NCBI GenBank assembly: GCA_034620365.1
Contig: JAQGEQ010000281.1
Span: 310,001-374,000 of the forward strand
Direction: 5' to 3'
Source of the DNA: Pegea sp. RAD2-039
Taxonomy: Eukaryota > Chordata > Thaliacea > Salpida > Salpidae
DNA: 64,000 nucleotides
Part shown: piece by piece, positions 1 through 10,599 of the stretch
Position numbering within the stretch: the first letter of the stretch is position 1
How the letters are laid out: every line of letters begins with the position of its first letter
Translations under genes and position numbers: made by a program
Notes under the pieces: generated by a model
What the model saw: the letters and a program-made list of their open reading frames with translations, nothing else
Told to the model about the DNA's origin: nothing
Database searches by the model: none

Positions 1-536
1 ATTAGAAAAAAATTACTTTTAAGAGACTAATGATAAAGTAAAAAAAATAATTTGTTATGTAAAAAATAACTTAGATATTTAAAAAATTATTTTACAACTC
101 TGTATTGTTTAGTTGTTATAATTCCAATTTAGAAAATATTATACTTAAAAAACATGATTTATCGGTGTGACATATTTAGAAAATAATCTTAGTAAATTAT
201 AATAAATCATAATTTCAAACTGAACTGTTAAGTAGTCTTTTTTATTAAATTTCATTAAGAATAAGCAATTTAAAAAATTTTCTATATTCTTTAAGTAGAT
301 ACAAAAATGTTTTTTCACAGAGTGCATCAAAAGATATAATTATGGGATATATCAACTCTTTGACAATCAATTGAATATTGGAAATTTTTCAAGAAGTTGG
401 AATAACTAAATTTTATAAAAGGCTAGAATTTCAAGACATGTTAATTTATATTCATGGCATACAGAAATATTGTAAGCATAACTTACCAAACAAGAAGTAT
501 TAAATTCTGAAGATTTTGAAATAAAAGTCATTATTA

Positions 537-632
537 GATTTTCTATTACATGAGCCTTGGATCACAAATGGGGCAAGTTTTTCAGGTGAAGCCCAACATC
601 AAAAAGAGTTTGTAGATTTCTAAAGGTTAGTG
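537..632 (+). pseudogene. Frameshifted copy of a conserved exon-like segment
   Basis: This is the copy A counterpart of the segments at 5714-5824 (B) and 13,184-13,298 (C), both of which keep an open frame reading LLHEPWIT and end at a GTTAGT splice-donor-like site. Copy A has lost one base in the run near 600, so its frame is broken. Presence in three copies shows it is an old part of the duplicon. The product is not recognised. Confidence 0.35.
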
Positions 633-1074
633 CTAAAATATTGATGTTTAAATCCGCCACATCTTTGTCAAATTTCGTTTGGTCGTTAAAGCACCTCATC
701 TGGCTTCTCTAAATGATTTTTTTACTATAAGATAACTTTGTTAATCGCAACATTAACATATTTTTATCTTTATTGTACTCCATATATTACTCAAACTAGT
801 CATAGACAAAGTATTATTTAGGAGTGCTACAAAAAACTTTGATGAAAACGTCTTGATTCAACTTTTTTCAAAGCTTAGTTGATGTACACAACCTAGTAAA
901 TAGTTGCTGTCAATTTAGTTTATAAAATTAAAAGTTGCTGAAATTTGTGCAGGGTAATTACAATCTGTGTGTCCAGAGATCAAGAATAAAGTATGAAACA
1001 ATGAATCACGAAGAGAAATAATAATTGATTCCTGTTGCCAAGCTGTTTGGAGATGCTACTGGTAAGATGGTCGT

Positions 1075-1234
1075 GATGGAAACTGCAACTGCGTCACAAA
1101 TTCAGGTGTTTGTCAACAATAAAAAAAAACCTGTCTTTTCAGTCATTTCTGATGACGTCATCACAAATAACTCCCTAATCACTGGAGGTAGCAGAAACTG
1201 ACGCAAAGTCCCAAAACATCACGTGAACGGTTGA
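1075..1234 (+). pseudogene. Basic-tail segment, copy A0 (broken)
   Basis: This is one of nine copies in the three duplicons of a segment encoding a basic C-terminal tail. Here the frame reads SRN, a TGA stop, then RKVPKHH and a second TGA at 1232-1234. That last stop aligns with stops at 2000, 2860, 6432, 9453, 13,906, 14,672, 15,533 and 18,696. The internal stop shows that this copy is dead. It precedes the FHA-like segment, so the order of parts is scrambled relative to a normal kinase gene. Confidence 0.5.
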
Positions 1235-1426
1235 CAACTCTGCAGCAGCATCTGAGGTCTCTCAACGTTGCAATGATGTCACTAACCAAAATTGATGGAG
1301 GACTGCGAGCCGAGGCGAGAGACGACATCTGCGCGTTTGTTCAGCTGTGAGGCGATTCTGACCATATTTAATTGAAAACAGGCATCAAGAAATCAACTGG
1401 CTTCGTCGATCAACTATTTGATTTAG

Positions 1427-1690
1427 TTCAATTGACGGCAAGTCGTATTCTCGATGTGTTCCTGAAAACGACGAGGTATAATCATTAAAACGTTAACACT
1501 GCGTTTTCAACACCCCTTTTTCGTCTTTATACAAGTAGGAACAATCAAAATTGCCACATCACATAACTTTCAAAAGATCGGGAACGTTTGATTTGCAAGC
1601 TCTCGTGTCGGCACTAATACCACTGCAAGCACCCCGCTTTTAATGATCCATGCATTTCCTGGAAAACAATGATTTCAAAACAATTCCCAA
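1427..1690 (+). pseudogene. FHA-domain-like remnant, copy A
   Basis: The frame from 1428 reads SSIDGKSYSRCVPENDE and ends at a GTATAA donor-like site at 1476. This resembles the GR-x-x-x-C core of FHA phosphothreonine-binding domains. From 1502 a second frame reads HPFFVFIQVG, comparable to the HFRIFREVG strand of CHK2 FHA domains. A frameshifted SGTF and then RVGTNTTA stretch follow, resembling the NGTFVN and VG strands. Several frameshifts and a stop separate the parts. Assignment rests on motif order; the neighbouring kinase fragments and basic tails make a CHK2-like source reasonable. Confidence 0.45.
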
Positions 1691-1739
1691 TCTCGTCAGA
1701 TGAAGAGGAGAACTCTAACAAAAGAGATTAGTCGAGAAA

Positions 1740-2000
1740 AGAATCAGTAAGTTGAAAAGCCACCACTAGATGTCAGTCTAATTGATTACGTCATCAGAAT
1801 GAAACGAGAACGATGAAAGCCAAAGTCATCGAAACTGCAACTGCGTCACAAATGGGTTCTTCGATTTTTCTTTGCCTAGCACATTCAACAATCTTGTCTA
1901 TTCAGTCACTTCAGATGACGTCATCGCTAAAACTTCTAAATCAACGGAAGTGGACAGCAGGAAACGATGCAAAGTTCCAAAACATTACATGTGCGGTTGA
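1740..2000 (+). pseudogene. Basic C-terminal tail segment, copy A1
   Basis: The frame reads SVTSDDVIAKT and then KSTEVDSRKRCKVPKHYM, ending at the TGA at 1998-2000. The basic run is a nuclear-localisation-type signal; CHK2 kinases also end in a basic nuclear-import tail. TGACGTCA at 1916-1923 encodes the Asp-Val of this frame. The copy follows the FHA-like piece directly with no kinase domain between, so it belongs to a rearranged fragment. One Arg of the basic run is Cys here (CGC to TGC), which fits CpG decay. Confidence 0.5.
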
Positions 2001-2107
2001 CAAGCCTGCTGCAACGTCTGACGTCACTCAACAAGGCAATGACGTCACTGACGAAGTTTGATGGAGGATTTTATTACAGGAAATGTTCATCATGATTGAA
2101 AATTAGT

Positions 2108-2480
2108 CGATATTTTAGTTGCTAAGATTGATGGTGATTTTCAAAACCATCTGGTTGATCAAAAAGTAAGTTATGAATTAACTCTTTTAAACTTCACCTG
2201 ATCCTATGATTTCCAGCGTACCTATTTTGGCTTATCGGTGGTCAAAGATTTGGTAAAGGTGCCATTTTATCATCTGTGTTAAAAAATTGGTCGGTGGACT
2301 TCTCGTCTATCGAATGGACCAGCATCTCTTCCGCAGGTTGATAATTACTGATCAATCGACATGACTACTAACTTTCTGATATCCACAGCGAAAGCTTTTG
2401 CCAGCAAATTGCTGGTTGTCTATCCCACTTAGAGATTAACAGCTTATATAGCTTCTAATCATCCCTGGATCTTAGACACA
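2108..2480 (+). pseudogene. Protein kinase C-lobe fragment, CHK2-like, copy A
   Basis: The first exon ends DFQNHLVDQK at 2165. A 51-base intron (2166-2216, GTAAGT to CCAG) follows, then TYFGLS, the DFG motif with Asp changed to Tyr. The activation segment and APE region are deleted. DFSSIEWTSISS precedes a second intron (2337-2388), followed by AFASKLLVVYPT, a stop, and SNHPWI. Invariant positions align with the CAMK-group C-lobe; the LLVV-x-P string and the later basic tail favour CHK2. The lost DFG Asp, the deletion and the stop mean it cannot encode an active kinase. Retained introns show DNA-level duplication, not retroposition. Confidence 0.75.
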
Positions 2481-2499
2481 ATGATTTCAAAACAACTAC

Positions 2500-2860
2500 G
2501 AAATTTGATGAAACAATTTAATGCTAGGAGACCCTAATTTGGCATTCAAATCTCATCAAGTAAAGAAGAGAACTCTAACAGAGAATAAGTGTCAAAAAAG
2601 AAAAAGTGAGTTAAAAAGCCACCACTAGATGTCAGTCTAATTGATGACGTCATCAGAGTGAAACAACAACAATGAAAGGTGAAGTCATCAGAACCGTAAT
2701 CGCGTCACAAACAGGTTTTTTGATTTCTCGTTGCCTAGCACATTCAACAATCTTGTCTCTTCAGTCACTTGAAATGACGTCATCCCTAGAAACTCCTAAA
2801 TCAACTGAAGTGGACAGCAGGAAACGACGCAAAGTTCCAAAACATTACATGAGCGAATGA
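2500..2860 (+). pseudogene. Basic C-terminal tail segment, copy A2
   Basis: It begins with a frame reading GDPNLAFKSHQVKKRTLTE, which continues the kinase C-terminus, then reaches a GTGAGT donor-like site near 2607. The following exon-like part carries KSTEVDSRKRRKVPKHYM and ends at the TGA at 2858-2860. This is the most complete basic run among the copies, with RKRRK intact. An overlapping second frame (GQQETTQSS) is also open and has a counterpart in copy C3, so the true frame is not certain. Confidence 0.5.
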
Positions 2861-2898
2861 CAAGCCTGCTCCAACGTCTAACGTCACTCAACAAGGCA

Positions 2899-3054
2899 AT
2901 GACGTCACTGACCAAGATTGATGGAGGACTGCGAGCGCTCCCGTGTGGCGAATCATTTGAAAATTTCAATATTTCGAGGCAAAGCGAGAAGATGAGCGAA
3001 CGTCTTTTCACTTCCGGTTGGAGAACTGATCAAAACATCGTTTTTACTGTTTAA
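2899..3054 (+). other. Conserved short frame MTSLTKIDGG, copy A
   Basis: A 51-codon frame starts at an ATG that overlaps TGACGTCA (2900-2907) and ends at 3054. Frames with the same sequence, including the stretch FNISRQSEKM, are open at 6472-6657 in copy B and 15,572-15,727 in copy C. The copies are too similar for this to show selection on the protein. It may be part of the 3' region of the old kinase gene. Function unknown. Confidence 0.25.
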
Positions 3055-3364
3055 AAGATGCAGGAACCCGCGTGCCCCTACTGACGTCATTGTTTTAAAA
3101 CCCAACTGGTTAATGACGTAATTAATGTAAGTTTTCGTTGATGTTGTTGAAGTCAGAAAAGCATGACGTCACTGCTCTCAATTGTAGTCCTTTGTTTTTG
3201 CAAAATTACAAATCAAGTAGAAGAGATGATGCTGTGGTCGATTCTAAATTTCTAACAAGATTCGGCTTATTAAATACTGTTTACAAGCAGCTCAGCATAT
3301 CCTTTCAACAATTGGTGAGTTATTGTAAGCAGATAATCCAACCAACTAAGAAATAATTAAGATT

Positions 3365-3631
3365 ATGTTGGGTTACACTGATAAAATAACTGAAACAAAT
3401 AACAATACTATTACCGACTTTGTAACATTAGAAAAACGAAATCCATTTGGCGATTATTTCTTAGAATCAAATCTTCTAAGCAAAAGTGTTTTTCAAATTA
3501 ATATTGATCTTGATAAAATCATTTGCTTCAGTAACTGCAAACCTGTTTTTATAAACAGCGCATTTTCACTAAACACAAGTTTCCTGAAGAATTACCTAAT
3601 ACAGGGTTTTTATTCCACATTAGTTCACTGA
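3365..3631 (+). CDS. Hypothetical 88-aa frame, copy A
   Basis: The ATG-started frame begins MLGYTDKITETNNNTITDF and ends in a TGA after 88 codons. AATAAA follows at 3822-3827. Copies B (6938-7180, 80 aa) and C (16,032-16,280, 82 aa) keep the frame; both lack 24 bases present here, an in-frame difference. About 60 bases upstream there is a GTGAGT donor-like site, so this could be a last exon rather than a free gene. No signal peptide or known domain is evident. The flanks are as conserved as the frame, so coding status is unproven. Confidence 0.3.
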   Translation: MLGYTDKITETNNNTITDFVTLEKRNPFGDYFLESNLLSKSVFQINIDLDKIICFSNCKPVFINSAFSLNTSFLKNYLIQGFYSTLVH

Positions 3632-5713
3632 GAAGTCAACAAAATTCTACAGTACAAATGACAAGCTCAACTACCTGCAACCCATCTTTCTAGAAGGATT
3701 TGAAATCTTATCAAACATTTCATCCTTTTGAATACTGTGTCAAAACTTCTAAAATAGGGACTGAAAACTTAAGTAATATTGTATTTGAAATTTTACTTTT
3801 ATCAGTAAATTTGATATGCCAAATAAAATAATCTGTGTTCAAAAAATGATCAATGAAATTTTCCTTCTCTAGTTGCAAGTCTTATGTTTGTAAAAAAATT
3901 ATATTTGAGTTTTATTAGCTAGGTAATTAACGTTTAACCTTAAAAAGTATTTTTATGAAATGAATTAAATCTCATAAATACCAAAAATGAGTGATTTCAT
4001 TTAGATTTTTTTACTTAATGAAACGAAATTCGTCAATTAATTATAATCATTGTAACACTAAACTGAAACTTGTAATATAATATTTAGTTCTAACATTTTA
4101 AAAATTAATGATAAAATAAATGCTAACTTCCTTTGTTTACTGCTTTTGATTCAACAATAAAGAAAACAAGCCTATAAAACATCCATTATTATGATGTAGA
4201 ATAAAATTACACAGCCATAAAATAATATTGTCATAAATTAAAAACGTTCTTTGTTAAGGCAAGGCAATTTTCCAAAGTGTAAAAACTACAACTCAGTTCA
4301 AACAATTAAAACTAACAACTTGAAACAAATCCTACAAGTTTAAATGATGATTTTTATAAAGTTACTCTAATATACTAACGTATTACATTTGCTTCTCAAA
4401 TCAAACTAAACTTTATGACAAACTGAGTTGAAACCAAATTAAAAAATTAACTGAGTAATATTTTGTTAATTAAAAATTAATTCAACATATTTATTAAAGG
4501 TTTCATCTAGCATTATAAGATCTCTTGTGAAGTTGATCTACAAATTTTGTAAACGAAATACTTGCTTAACTTAACTAACTATTTACATATAATTCAAAAT
4601 AAAAATTTTTTTTTAATACTATAAATTTTTTAGAAAAACTAACTACGGTAGATGTTACTAGGAACCTTTTGGATTGTTAGAAATTAAAAAAAGACAATTT
4701 AGTACAAGCACGTGAGCTGTAATCCTTTAGCTTTAATATTGATATTTATTATTATCTAAATTAAAACAATTACTTTAAGCAAGATCTTTTTATATAATTT
4801 ACTCTTCTATTAGTTAAAGTTTGGATAAAACAGCTAATTGACTTTTAACTTTTACTTTATCTCAAGGTTATTTTATATTAAATTTAAAACTAAATAAAGT
4901 TGAGCTTAAAAAGAATTAATCTTACTTTTTATATAACTAGTTAACTAATTGAATTTTGTACTTTTATATATATTTGCCTGCTAAATATTCAACTATAAAT
5001 TAATAGTTTAAGTGAAGTGTTTGTTTTTAATAATCTTATTATTCTAAACATGAAATTAACAACAAATATTACTTTTTAATTCTATTAAAAATTAAATTAC
5101 TTTTAAGAGACTAATGATAAAGTAAAAAAAATAATGTGTTATGTAAAAAATAACTTAGATATTTAATAAAAATATTCTACAAATTTGTATTGTTTAGTTG
5201 TTATATTTCCAATTTATATTGTTAAACTATTATAAGATTTTTCCTTTTTTATTCTAAATAGTAATTAAATTAATTTTACAAAATTTTTTTAATGTTAAAA
5301 AATGATTAAAGATTGATGTAAAGAAAAGAAAATATTCTACTTAAAAAACAAGATTTATTGTAGCGACATATTTAAAAAATAATTTTAGTAAATTATAATG
5401 AATTATAATTTCAAACTAAACTGTTAGGTAGTCTTCTGTAAGAAATTTCAATAAGAATAAGTCATTTAAAAGTTTTTTTATATTCTTTAACTAGATATAA
5501 AGATAATTTTTCTTTTTCAGAATTCATCAAAAGATATAATTATAGGTTATTAGCTCGTTGACAACCAATTGAATATAGGAAATTTTTCAAGAAGTTGGAA
5601 TAACTAAAATTTATACGAGGTTAAGATTTTAGGTCATTTTAATTTATATTCATGGCATAGAGAAATTTTGTAACCATTACTTACCCAACAGGAATTATTA
5701 AATTCTGAAGATT

Positions 5714-5824
5714 TTGAACAAGAAGTCATTATTGGATTTTCTATTACATGAGCCTTGGATCACAAATAGGGCAAGTTTTTCAGGTGAAGTCCAACATCAA
5801 CAAGGAGTTTGTAGATTTCTAAAG
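5714..5824 (+). pseudogene. Exon-like segment LLHEPWIT, copy B
   Basis: The frame is open through LLDFLLHEPWITNRASF and CRFLK and ends at a GTTAGT donor at 5825; past the donor it stays open to 5911. The frame begins with TTG, not ATG, so only an internal exon is plausible. HEPWI superficially resembles the end of a kinase C-lobe (HPWI), but the preceding residues do not support this. The product is not recognised. Confidence 0.3.
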
Positions 5825-6239
5825 GTTAGTGCTAAAATATTGATCTATAAATCCGCCACCTCTTTGTCAAATTTCGTTTGGTCGTTAAAGCACCTCACCT
5901 GGCTTCTCTAAAATAATTTTTTACTATAAGATAACTTTGTTACTCACAACATTAACATAATTTTATCTTTATTGTACTCCATATATTACTCAAACTAGTC
6001 ATAGACAAAGTATTATTTAGGAGTGCTCCATAAAACTATGATGAAAACGTCTTGATTCAACTTTTTTCAAAGCTTAGTCGATGTACAAAACCAAGTAAAT
6101 AGTTGTTTTCAAATTGGTTTATTAAATTAAAAGTTGCTGAAATTTCTCCAGGGTAATTACAATCTGTGTGTCCAGAGATCAAGAATAAAGAATGAAGCCA
6201 AAAGTCGCAAAGAGAAATAAGATTTGACTCCTGTTGCCA

Positions 6240-6432
6240 AGCTGTTTGGAGATGCTACTGGTAAGATGGTCGTGATGGAAACTGCAACTGCGTCACAAAT
6301 TCAGTTGTTGGTCGACAATCAAAAAAACTTGTCTTTTCAGTCAATTCTGATGATGTCATCACAAATAACTCCCTAACCACTGCAGGTAGCAGAAACTGAC
6401 GCAAAGTTCTATAACATTACATGAGCGGTTGA
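6240..6432 (+). pseudogene. Basic-tail segment, copy B0 (broken)
   Basis: The tail frame contains SRN, a TGA, RKVL, a TAA and HYMSG before the aligned TGA at 6430-6432. Two internal stops make it dead. Its TGACGTCA equivalent has become TGATGTCA (6351-6358), a CpG-to-TpG change. Confidence 0.45.
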
Positions 6433-6471
6433 CTAGTCAGGCTATAACATCTGATGTCACTCAACGCAGCA

Positions 6472-6657
6472 ATGATGTCACTGACCAAGATTGATGGAGG
6501 ACTGCGAGCGCTACTGTCTGGCGATTCACTTGAAGATTTCAATATTTCGAGGCAAAGCGAGAAGATGAACGAAAGTCTTTTCACTTCCGGTTGGAGAACT
6601 AATCAAAACATCGTTTTTACTGTTTACGAGATGCGGGAACGCACGTGCCTTTACTGA
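6472..6657 (+). other. Conserved short frame MSLTKIDGG, copy B
   Basis: This is the copy B version of the frame at 2899-3054. It reads through the stop used in A and C and ends 14 codons later. Coding status is unproven. Confidence 0.22.
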
Positions 6658-6937
6658 CGTCATTGTTTTAAAACCCAATGGTTTAAGACGTAATTAATGT
6701 ATGTTTTTCGTTGATGATGGCGAAGTCAGAAAAGCATGACATTACTGCTTTCAAATGTAGTCTTCTGTTTTTGTAAAATTAAAAATCAAGTAAAAGAGAT
6801 GATGTTGTGGTCGATTCTAAATTTCTAACAACATTCGACGTATTAAGTACTGCTTACAAGCAGCTCAGCATATCCTTTCAACAATTGGTGAGTTATTGTA
6901 AGCAGATAATCCAACCAACTAAGAAATCATTAAGATT

Positions 6938-7180
6938 ATGTTGGGTTACACTGATAAAATAGCTGAAACAAATAACAATACTATTACCGACTTTGTAACA
7001 TTAGAAAAACGAAATCCATTTGGCGATTTTTTCCTAGAATCAAATCTTCTAACTGATCTTGATAAAATAATTTGCTTCAGTAACTGCAAACCTGTTTTTA
7101 TAAACAGCGCATTTTCACTAAAAACAAGTTTCCTGAAGAATTACCTAATACAGGGTTTTTATTCCACATTAGTTCACTGA
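6938..7180 (+). CDS. Hypothetical 80-aa frame, copy B
   Basis: The frame begins MLGYTDKIAETNNNT, starts with ATG and ends with TGA. It differs from copy A by a few substitutions and an in-frame absence of eight codons after ESNLL. An AATAAA lies about 190 bases downstream, as in A. See the entry at 3365. Confidence 0.3.
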   Translation: MLGYTDKIAETNNNTITDFVTLEKRNPFGDFFLESNLLTDLDKIICFSNCKPVFINSAFSLKTSFLKNYLIQGFYSTLVH

Positions 7181-8339
7181 GAAGTCAACAAAATTCTACA
7201 GTACAAGTGACAAGCTCAACTACCTGCAACCCATCTTTCTAGAAGGATTTGAAATCTTATCAAACATTTCATCCTTTTGAATACTGTGTCAAAACTTCTA
7301 AAATAGGGACTGAAAACTTAAGTAATATTGTATTTGAAATTTTACTTTTATCAGTAAATTTGATATGCCAAATAAAATAATCTGTGTTCAAAAAATGGTC
7401 AATGAAATTTTCCTTCTCTAGTTGCAAGTCTTATGTTTGTAAAAAAATTATATTTGAGTTTTATTAGCTAGGTAATTAACGTTTAACCCTAAAAAGTATT
7501 TTTATGAAATTAATTAAATCTCATAAATACCAAAAATGAGTGATTTCGTTTAGAATTTTTTACTTAATGAAACGAAATTTGTCAATTAATTATAATCATT
7601 GTAACACTAAACTGAAACTTGTAATATAATATTTAGTTCCAACATTTTAAAAATTAATGATAAAATAAATGCTAACTTCTATTGTTTACTGTTTTTGATT
7701 TAACAATAAAGAAAACAAGCCTATAAAACAGCCATTATTATGATGTAGAAGAAAATTACCCAGCTATAAAATAATCTTGTCATAAATTAAAATCGTTCTT
7801 TGTTAAGGCAAGGCAATTTTCCAAAGTGTAAAAACTACAACACAGTTCAAACAATAAAAACTAACAACTTGAAACAAATCTTACAAGTTTAAATGATGAT
7901 TTTTATAAAGTTACTCTAATATACTAACGTATTACATTTGCTTCTCAAATCAAACTAAACTTTATGACAAACTGAGTTGAAACCAAATTAAAAAATTAAT
8001 TGAGTAATATTTTGTTAATTAAAAATTAATTCAACATATTTAGTAAAGGTTTCATCTAGCATTATAAGATCTCTTGTGAAGTTGATCTACAAATTTTGTA
8101 AACGAAATACTTGCTTGGTAAGGTTGTCACTTTTTATTATAGTTGGTCTTCTTATATCCTTAAGCTAAATTATTAGTTATAATTTCTATTATAATATATT
8201 TTAATACAAAATCCTAACTTAATTTAAAGACGTAGTCCTAAAATTGTAAAAAGCTGGTCAGCTTACCCACTTATACAAATCCTTTATACAAACTAAATAA
8301 GTTAAAAAACATAGCATCAAATTTTCAAAAAATTTAACA

Positions 8340-9220
8340 ATAACGTGAAGTTGGGATTTTAAAATGAGTTTTTCATCCAAATATTATTCAACTTCATGAA
8401 GCTATTAACACTCCAAGGGTTTTAATTCCTTAAACCTTTGCCAAACACAATTTTGTTTAATAATTTTATTTTCAATATATAATAGTTTTGACTAAAATGC
8501 AAAATCTGTATTTTGTGACGAATTTATGCCAAATTGGTAAACTAAAACCCTTGCTTGAAAACAGAGGTACCTTTATTGAAACCACTACCCGCCACAAGAG
8601 AAAATGTCTCATTAATGCCATCGTCTATCTACATCTAAGGGGTCACTCTATTTTTGATCTCAATAAATTTAGGTGGGATTGTTAACTTTGATTTAAAAGT
8701 AAACAATTTTTTAGTTGGAGTTTGGCTTCTCTGATCTTCAAAACCCTCTGATTGATATCAAAGTAAGTTATGAATTAGTTCTTTCAAACTTTATCTGATG
8801 TTTCCAGCTTACAGGTTTTGCTTTTTGGTTGTCAAAGGTCTTGGTAAAGATGCCATGTTACTTGTAGGTCTACGATGTATGGCACTAGAAGTCATTCAAA
8901 TCAGAATTACACGGAAAAATCTGATCCTTGGAGCACAGGGATGATAGTGTTTTGTCTTCTTGTTTTTGCCAAAAACTTTTTATTCGTTGCTAACAAAGAA
9001 GAGGTATTAAGAACGAAATCATTAATTAGGGGTCAGTGAACTTTTCGTCTACCAAATAGAGGAACATTTCTTCGGTAGGCTTATAATTGGTGACCACTTG
9101 ACATGACACCTGACTTTCTGACATCAACATTGAAGGATTTTATAAACAGCTTACTAGTTGTGGATCCCGCTGATAGAGTAACAGCTCCTGAAGCTTCTAA
9201 TTATCGATGGATCTTACCAC
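8340..9220 (+). pseudogene. CHK2-like protein kinase pseudogene, copy B
   Basis: This is the longest kinase copy, running in domain order. HPNIIQLHEAINTPR (from 8374) is the beta-4 region. An open ATG frame at 8488-8685 covers the hinge and helix E (NLYFVTNLC, LLENRGTF, AIVYLH). DLKVNNFLV (from 8690) matches DLKPENVLL of the catalytic loop. NPLIDIK precedes a 45-base intron (8763-8807), then LTGFAF (DFG degraded), GLGKDAMLL, ALEVI (APE), DPWSTGMIVFCLL (subdomain IX) and NFSSTKWRNISS. After a remnant intron come FINSLLVVDPADRVTAPE and YRWIL. Frameshifts at the DFG, after the APE and after IRGQ, and lost catalytic residues, make it nonfunctional. Gene order, LLVVDP and the tail favour CHK2; another CAMK kinase is the alternative. 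Confidence 0.82.
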
Positions 9221-9229
9221 TAGATCTCA

Positions 9230-9490
9230 GTCTAATTGATGACGTCATCAGAGTAAAATAAAAGCAATGAAAGATGATGTCGTCAAACTGCAACCACATT
9301 ACAAACGGCTTGTTCAATTTCTTTTTTCTTAGCACATTTAAAAATATTGTCTTTTCAGTCACTTCGATGACGTCACCACGAAAAACTGCCTAACCAGCGA
9401 AAATGGTGAGCAGAAACCGACTCAGAGTTCCGATACATTACGCGTGTGGTTGACAAGCGCACTGCAGCATCTGACACAAGATGACTTTAG
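9230..9490 (+). pseudogene. Basic C-terminal tail segment, copy B2
   Basis: It follows the kinase C-lobe directly. TGACGTCA occurs at 9240-9247 and 9368-9375. The tail frame reads VSRNRLRVPIHY and ends at the aligned TGA at 9451-9453. An overlapping frame reads EQKPTQSSDTL and then LTSALQHLTQD, as in copy C3. Small indels make the frame ambiguous. AATAAA occurs at 9553. Confidence 0.5.
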
Positions 9491-9559
9491 TAACTTAGGC
9501 GCTGGTTCATGTATAAGGTTGTCTTTGTTTAACAGATTGGTAGATAGTCCAAATAAAGT

Positions 9560-10422
9560 ATTTACGAACGGATAATTATAAATAAAGAAATTTATATTTA
9601 TGAAAATCTATCTGTAATGTTCATTATTGTTGAAAAACTGTTTTATTCTGTTTGGTGAGTTTTTCATACAAATAAAAAGCTTTAGTATAAATAAGATGAA
9701 TTTTGTCGAAAACTATCTCAATCGAAATGATTTGTATGATTTCTTATTTCACCTTTTAAAACTGATATACACATAATCAGATGTCAAATGTTTCCACTGG
9801 TGATTTACTTAATAACCTTATAAGAGCAAAAACTGCTTTTAAGTATGATAATTAAAAAAATGTTTCTTATCATAATTATTTATTCTTAAAACATTTGGGG
9901 ATTATTTTGCAAATGGTGTATGTCTAGTTACTTTTACACAGTATAAGAACTTTCTTAGGGATGTTTTTTATTAAATACTAAACTACTAGATTTTAAGTGC
10001 AATTTAAGCATATTTATTTATCTACTTTTAAGTAAATCATATTAAATAATAAAAATAAATCTAGAATTACGTAGTAAAATGTTGTGAAAATTACATTTGT
10101 GCTTTTTATAAAGAGAAAGATTCAATTTTTATTAGTGATAGACATTCGTAAAATTCCTAAAATAGTATTTATAATTGTTATTTTTATTAACTCAAATACT
10201 ATCCTATAATTTTAGAAAAACCAACTTAGCACTTATAAATAACCATGTTTTATATTCTTTTTTAAATGAATAAATCAAATTTCTGAAAACTTATAAAAGA
10301 TAAAAAAAGTAGAAACAAACACAAAATTTGAAGTAGTTCTTATCAAAAATAAATAAATAAAATAAAAGTTTTCAAATCTTATAGTTTGTTCAACATAAAA
10401 CTTATAAAAACTGATTCAGACA
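9560..10422. other. A+T-rich spacer in duplicon B
   Basis: Collinear with 18,770-19,640 in copy C and, with more divergence, 25,770-26,700. No gene is visible. The shared block includes 'tgtttcttatcata' and 'ctactagattttaag' landmarks. Confidence 0.6.
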
Positions 10423-10577
10423 AACTGTAGCAGCCGCAGCGATCTGGCGTCGCAGGAGCTGCCATAGCGATATTGGGTATAGTGACGAACTGTCTACGGG
10501 GCTCCAACTACAGCTATGATTTCGGATTTTCGCATCTCTTAGTCCTGTTACCTTACCCAAAGGCCCCTTTTACCTGG
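10423..10577 (-). other. G+C-rich conserved block, copy 1
   Basis: About 150 bases are markedly richer in G+C than the surroundings and recur at 19,643-19,793 and 26,705-26,856. Read on the minus strand it begins CAGGTAAAAGGG and contains GGTAAGGTAACAGGACT and TAGTTGGAGCCCCG. One minus-strand frame shows PV(G/D)SSSLYPI in copies 1 and 2, but copy 3 has stops and an indel. It does not look like 5S rRNA, U1-U6 or SRP RNA. It may be an unknown noncoding RNA, a short interspersed element or a fossil exon. Confidence 0.5.
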
Positions 10578-10599
10578 TTTGTATGGACTTTTTCATATA

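Larger units (their letters stand above)
1153..3171. promoter_or_regulatory. Nine TGACGTCA palindromes in duplicon A
   Basis: Positions 1153, 1916, 2019, 2040, 2645, 2775, 2900, 3082 and 3164 (8 bases each). TGACGTCA is the consensus CREB/ATF site. Several lie in frame in the basic-tail segments as Asp-Val codons, so coding ancestry explains at least some. Equivalents in C are at 13825, 14588, 14691, 14712, 15318, 15552, 15573, 15755, 15837, 18482 and 18611, and in B at 6655, 9240 and 9368. Confidence 0.45.
1..4567 (+). repeat. Duplicon copy A (truncated by window start)
   Basis: Base 1 aligns with base 12,670 of copy C, and the two stay nearly identical, with small indels, to A 4567 / C about 17,215. 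Copy A stops abruptly after the cttgctt at 4561-4567, where copies B and C continue with ggtaaggttgtcac. Copy B begins within a few bases of that point, so A and B abut. A carries an FHA-like segment, a kinase C-lobe fragment, three copies of a basic-tail segment and a downstream 88-codon frame. The high identity to C implies recent duplication or gene conversion. Confidence 0.9.

Noticed and set aside
2796..3011. Minus-strand frames at 2796-3011 and 15,469-15,684
   Set aside because: They lie opposite the basic-tail segments, do not carry domains, and are explained as shadows of the plus-strand copies.
8690..9220. Functional kinase gene in duplicon B
   Set aside because: DFG Asp is lost, catalytic-loop residues are changed and several frameshifts and stops interrupt the frame.
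10423..10577. 5S rRNA, spliceosomal RNA or SRP RNA for the G+C block
   Set aside because: None of the conserved internal motifs of these RNAs could be matched on either strand.
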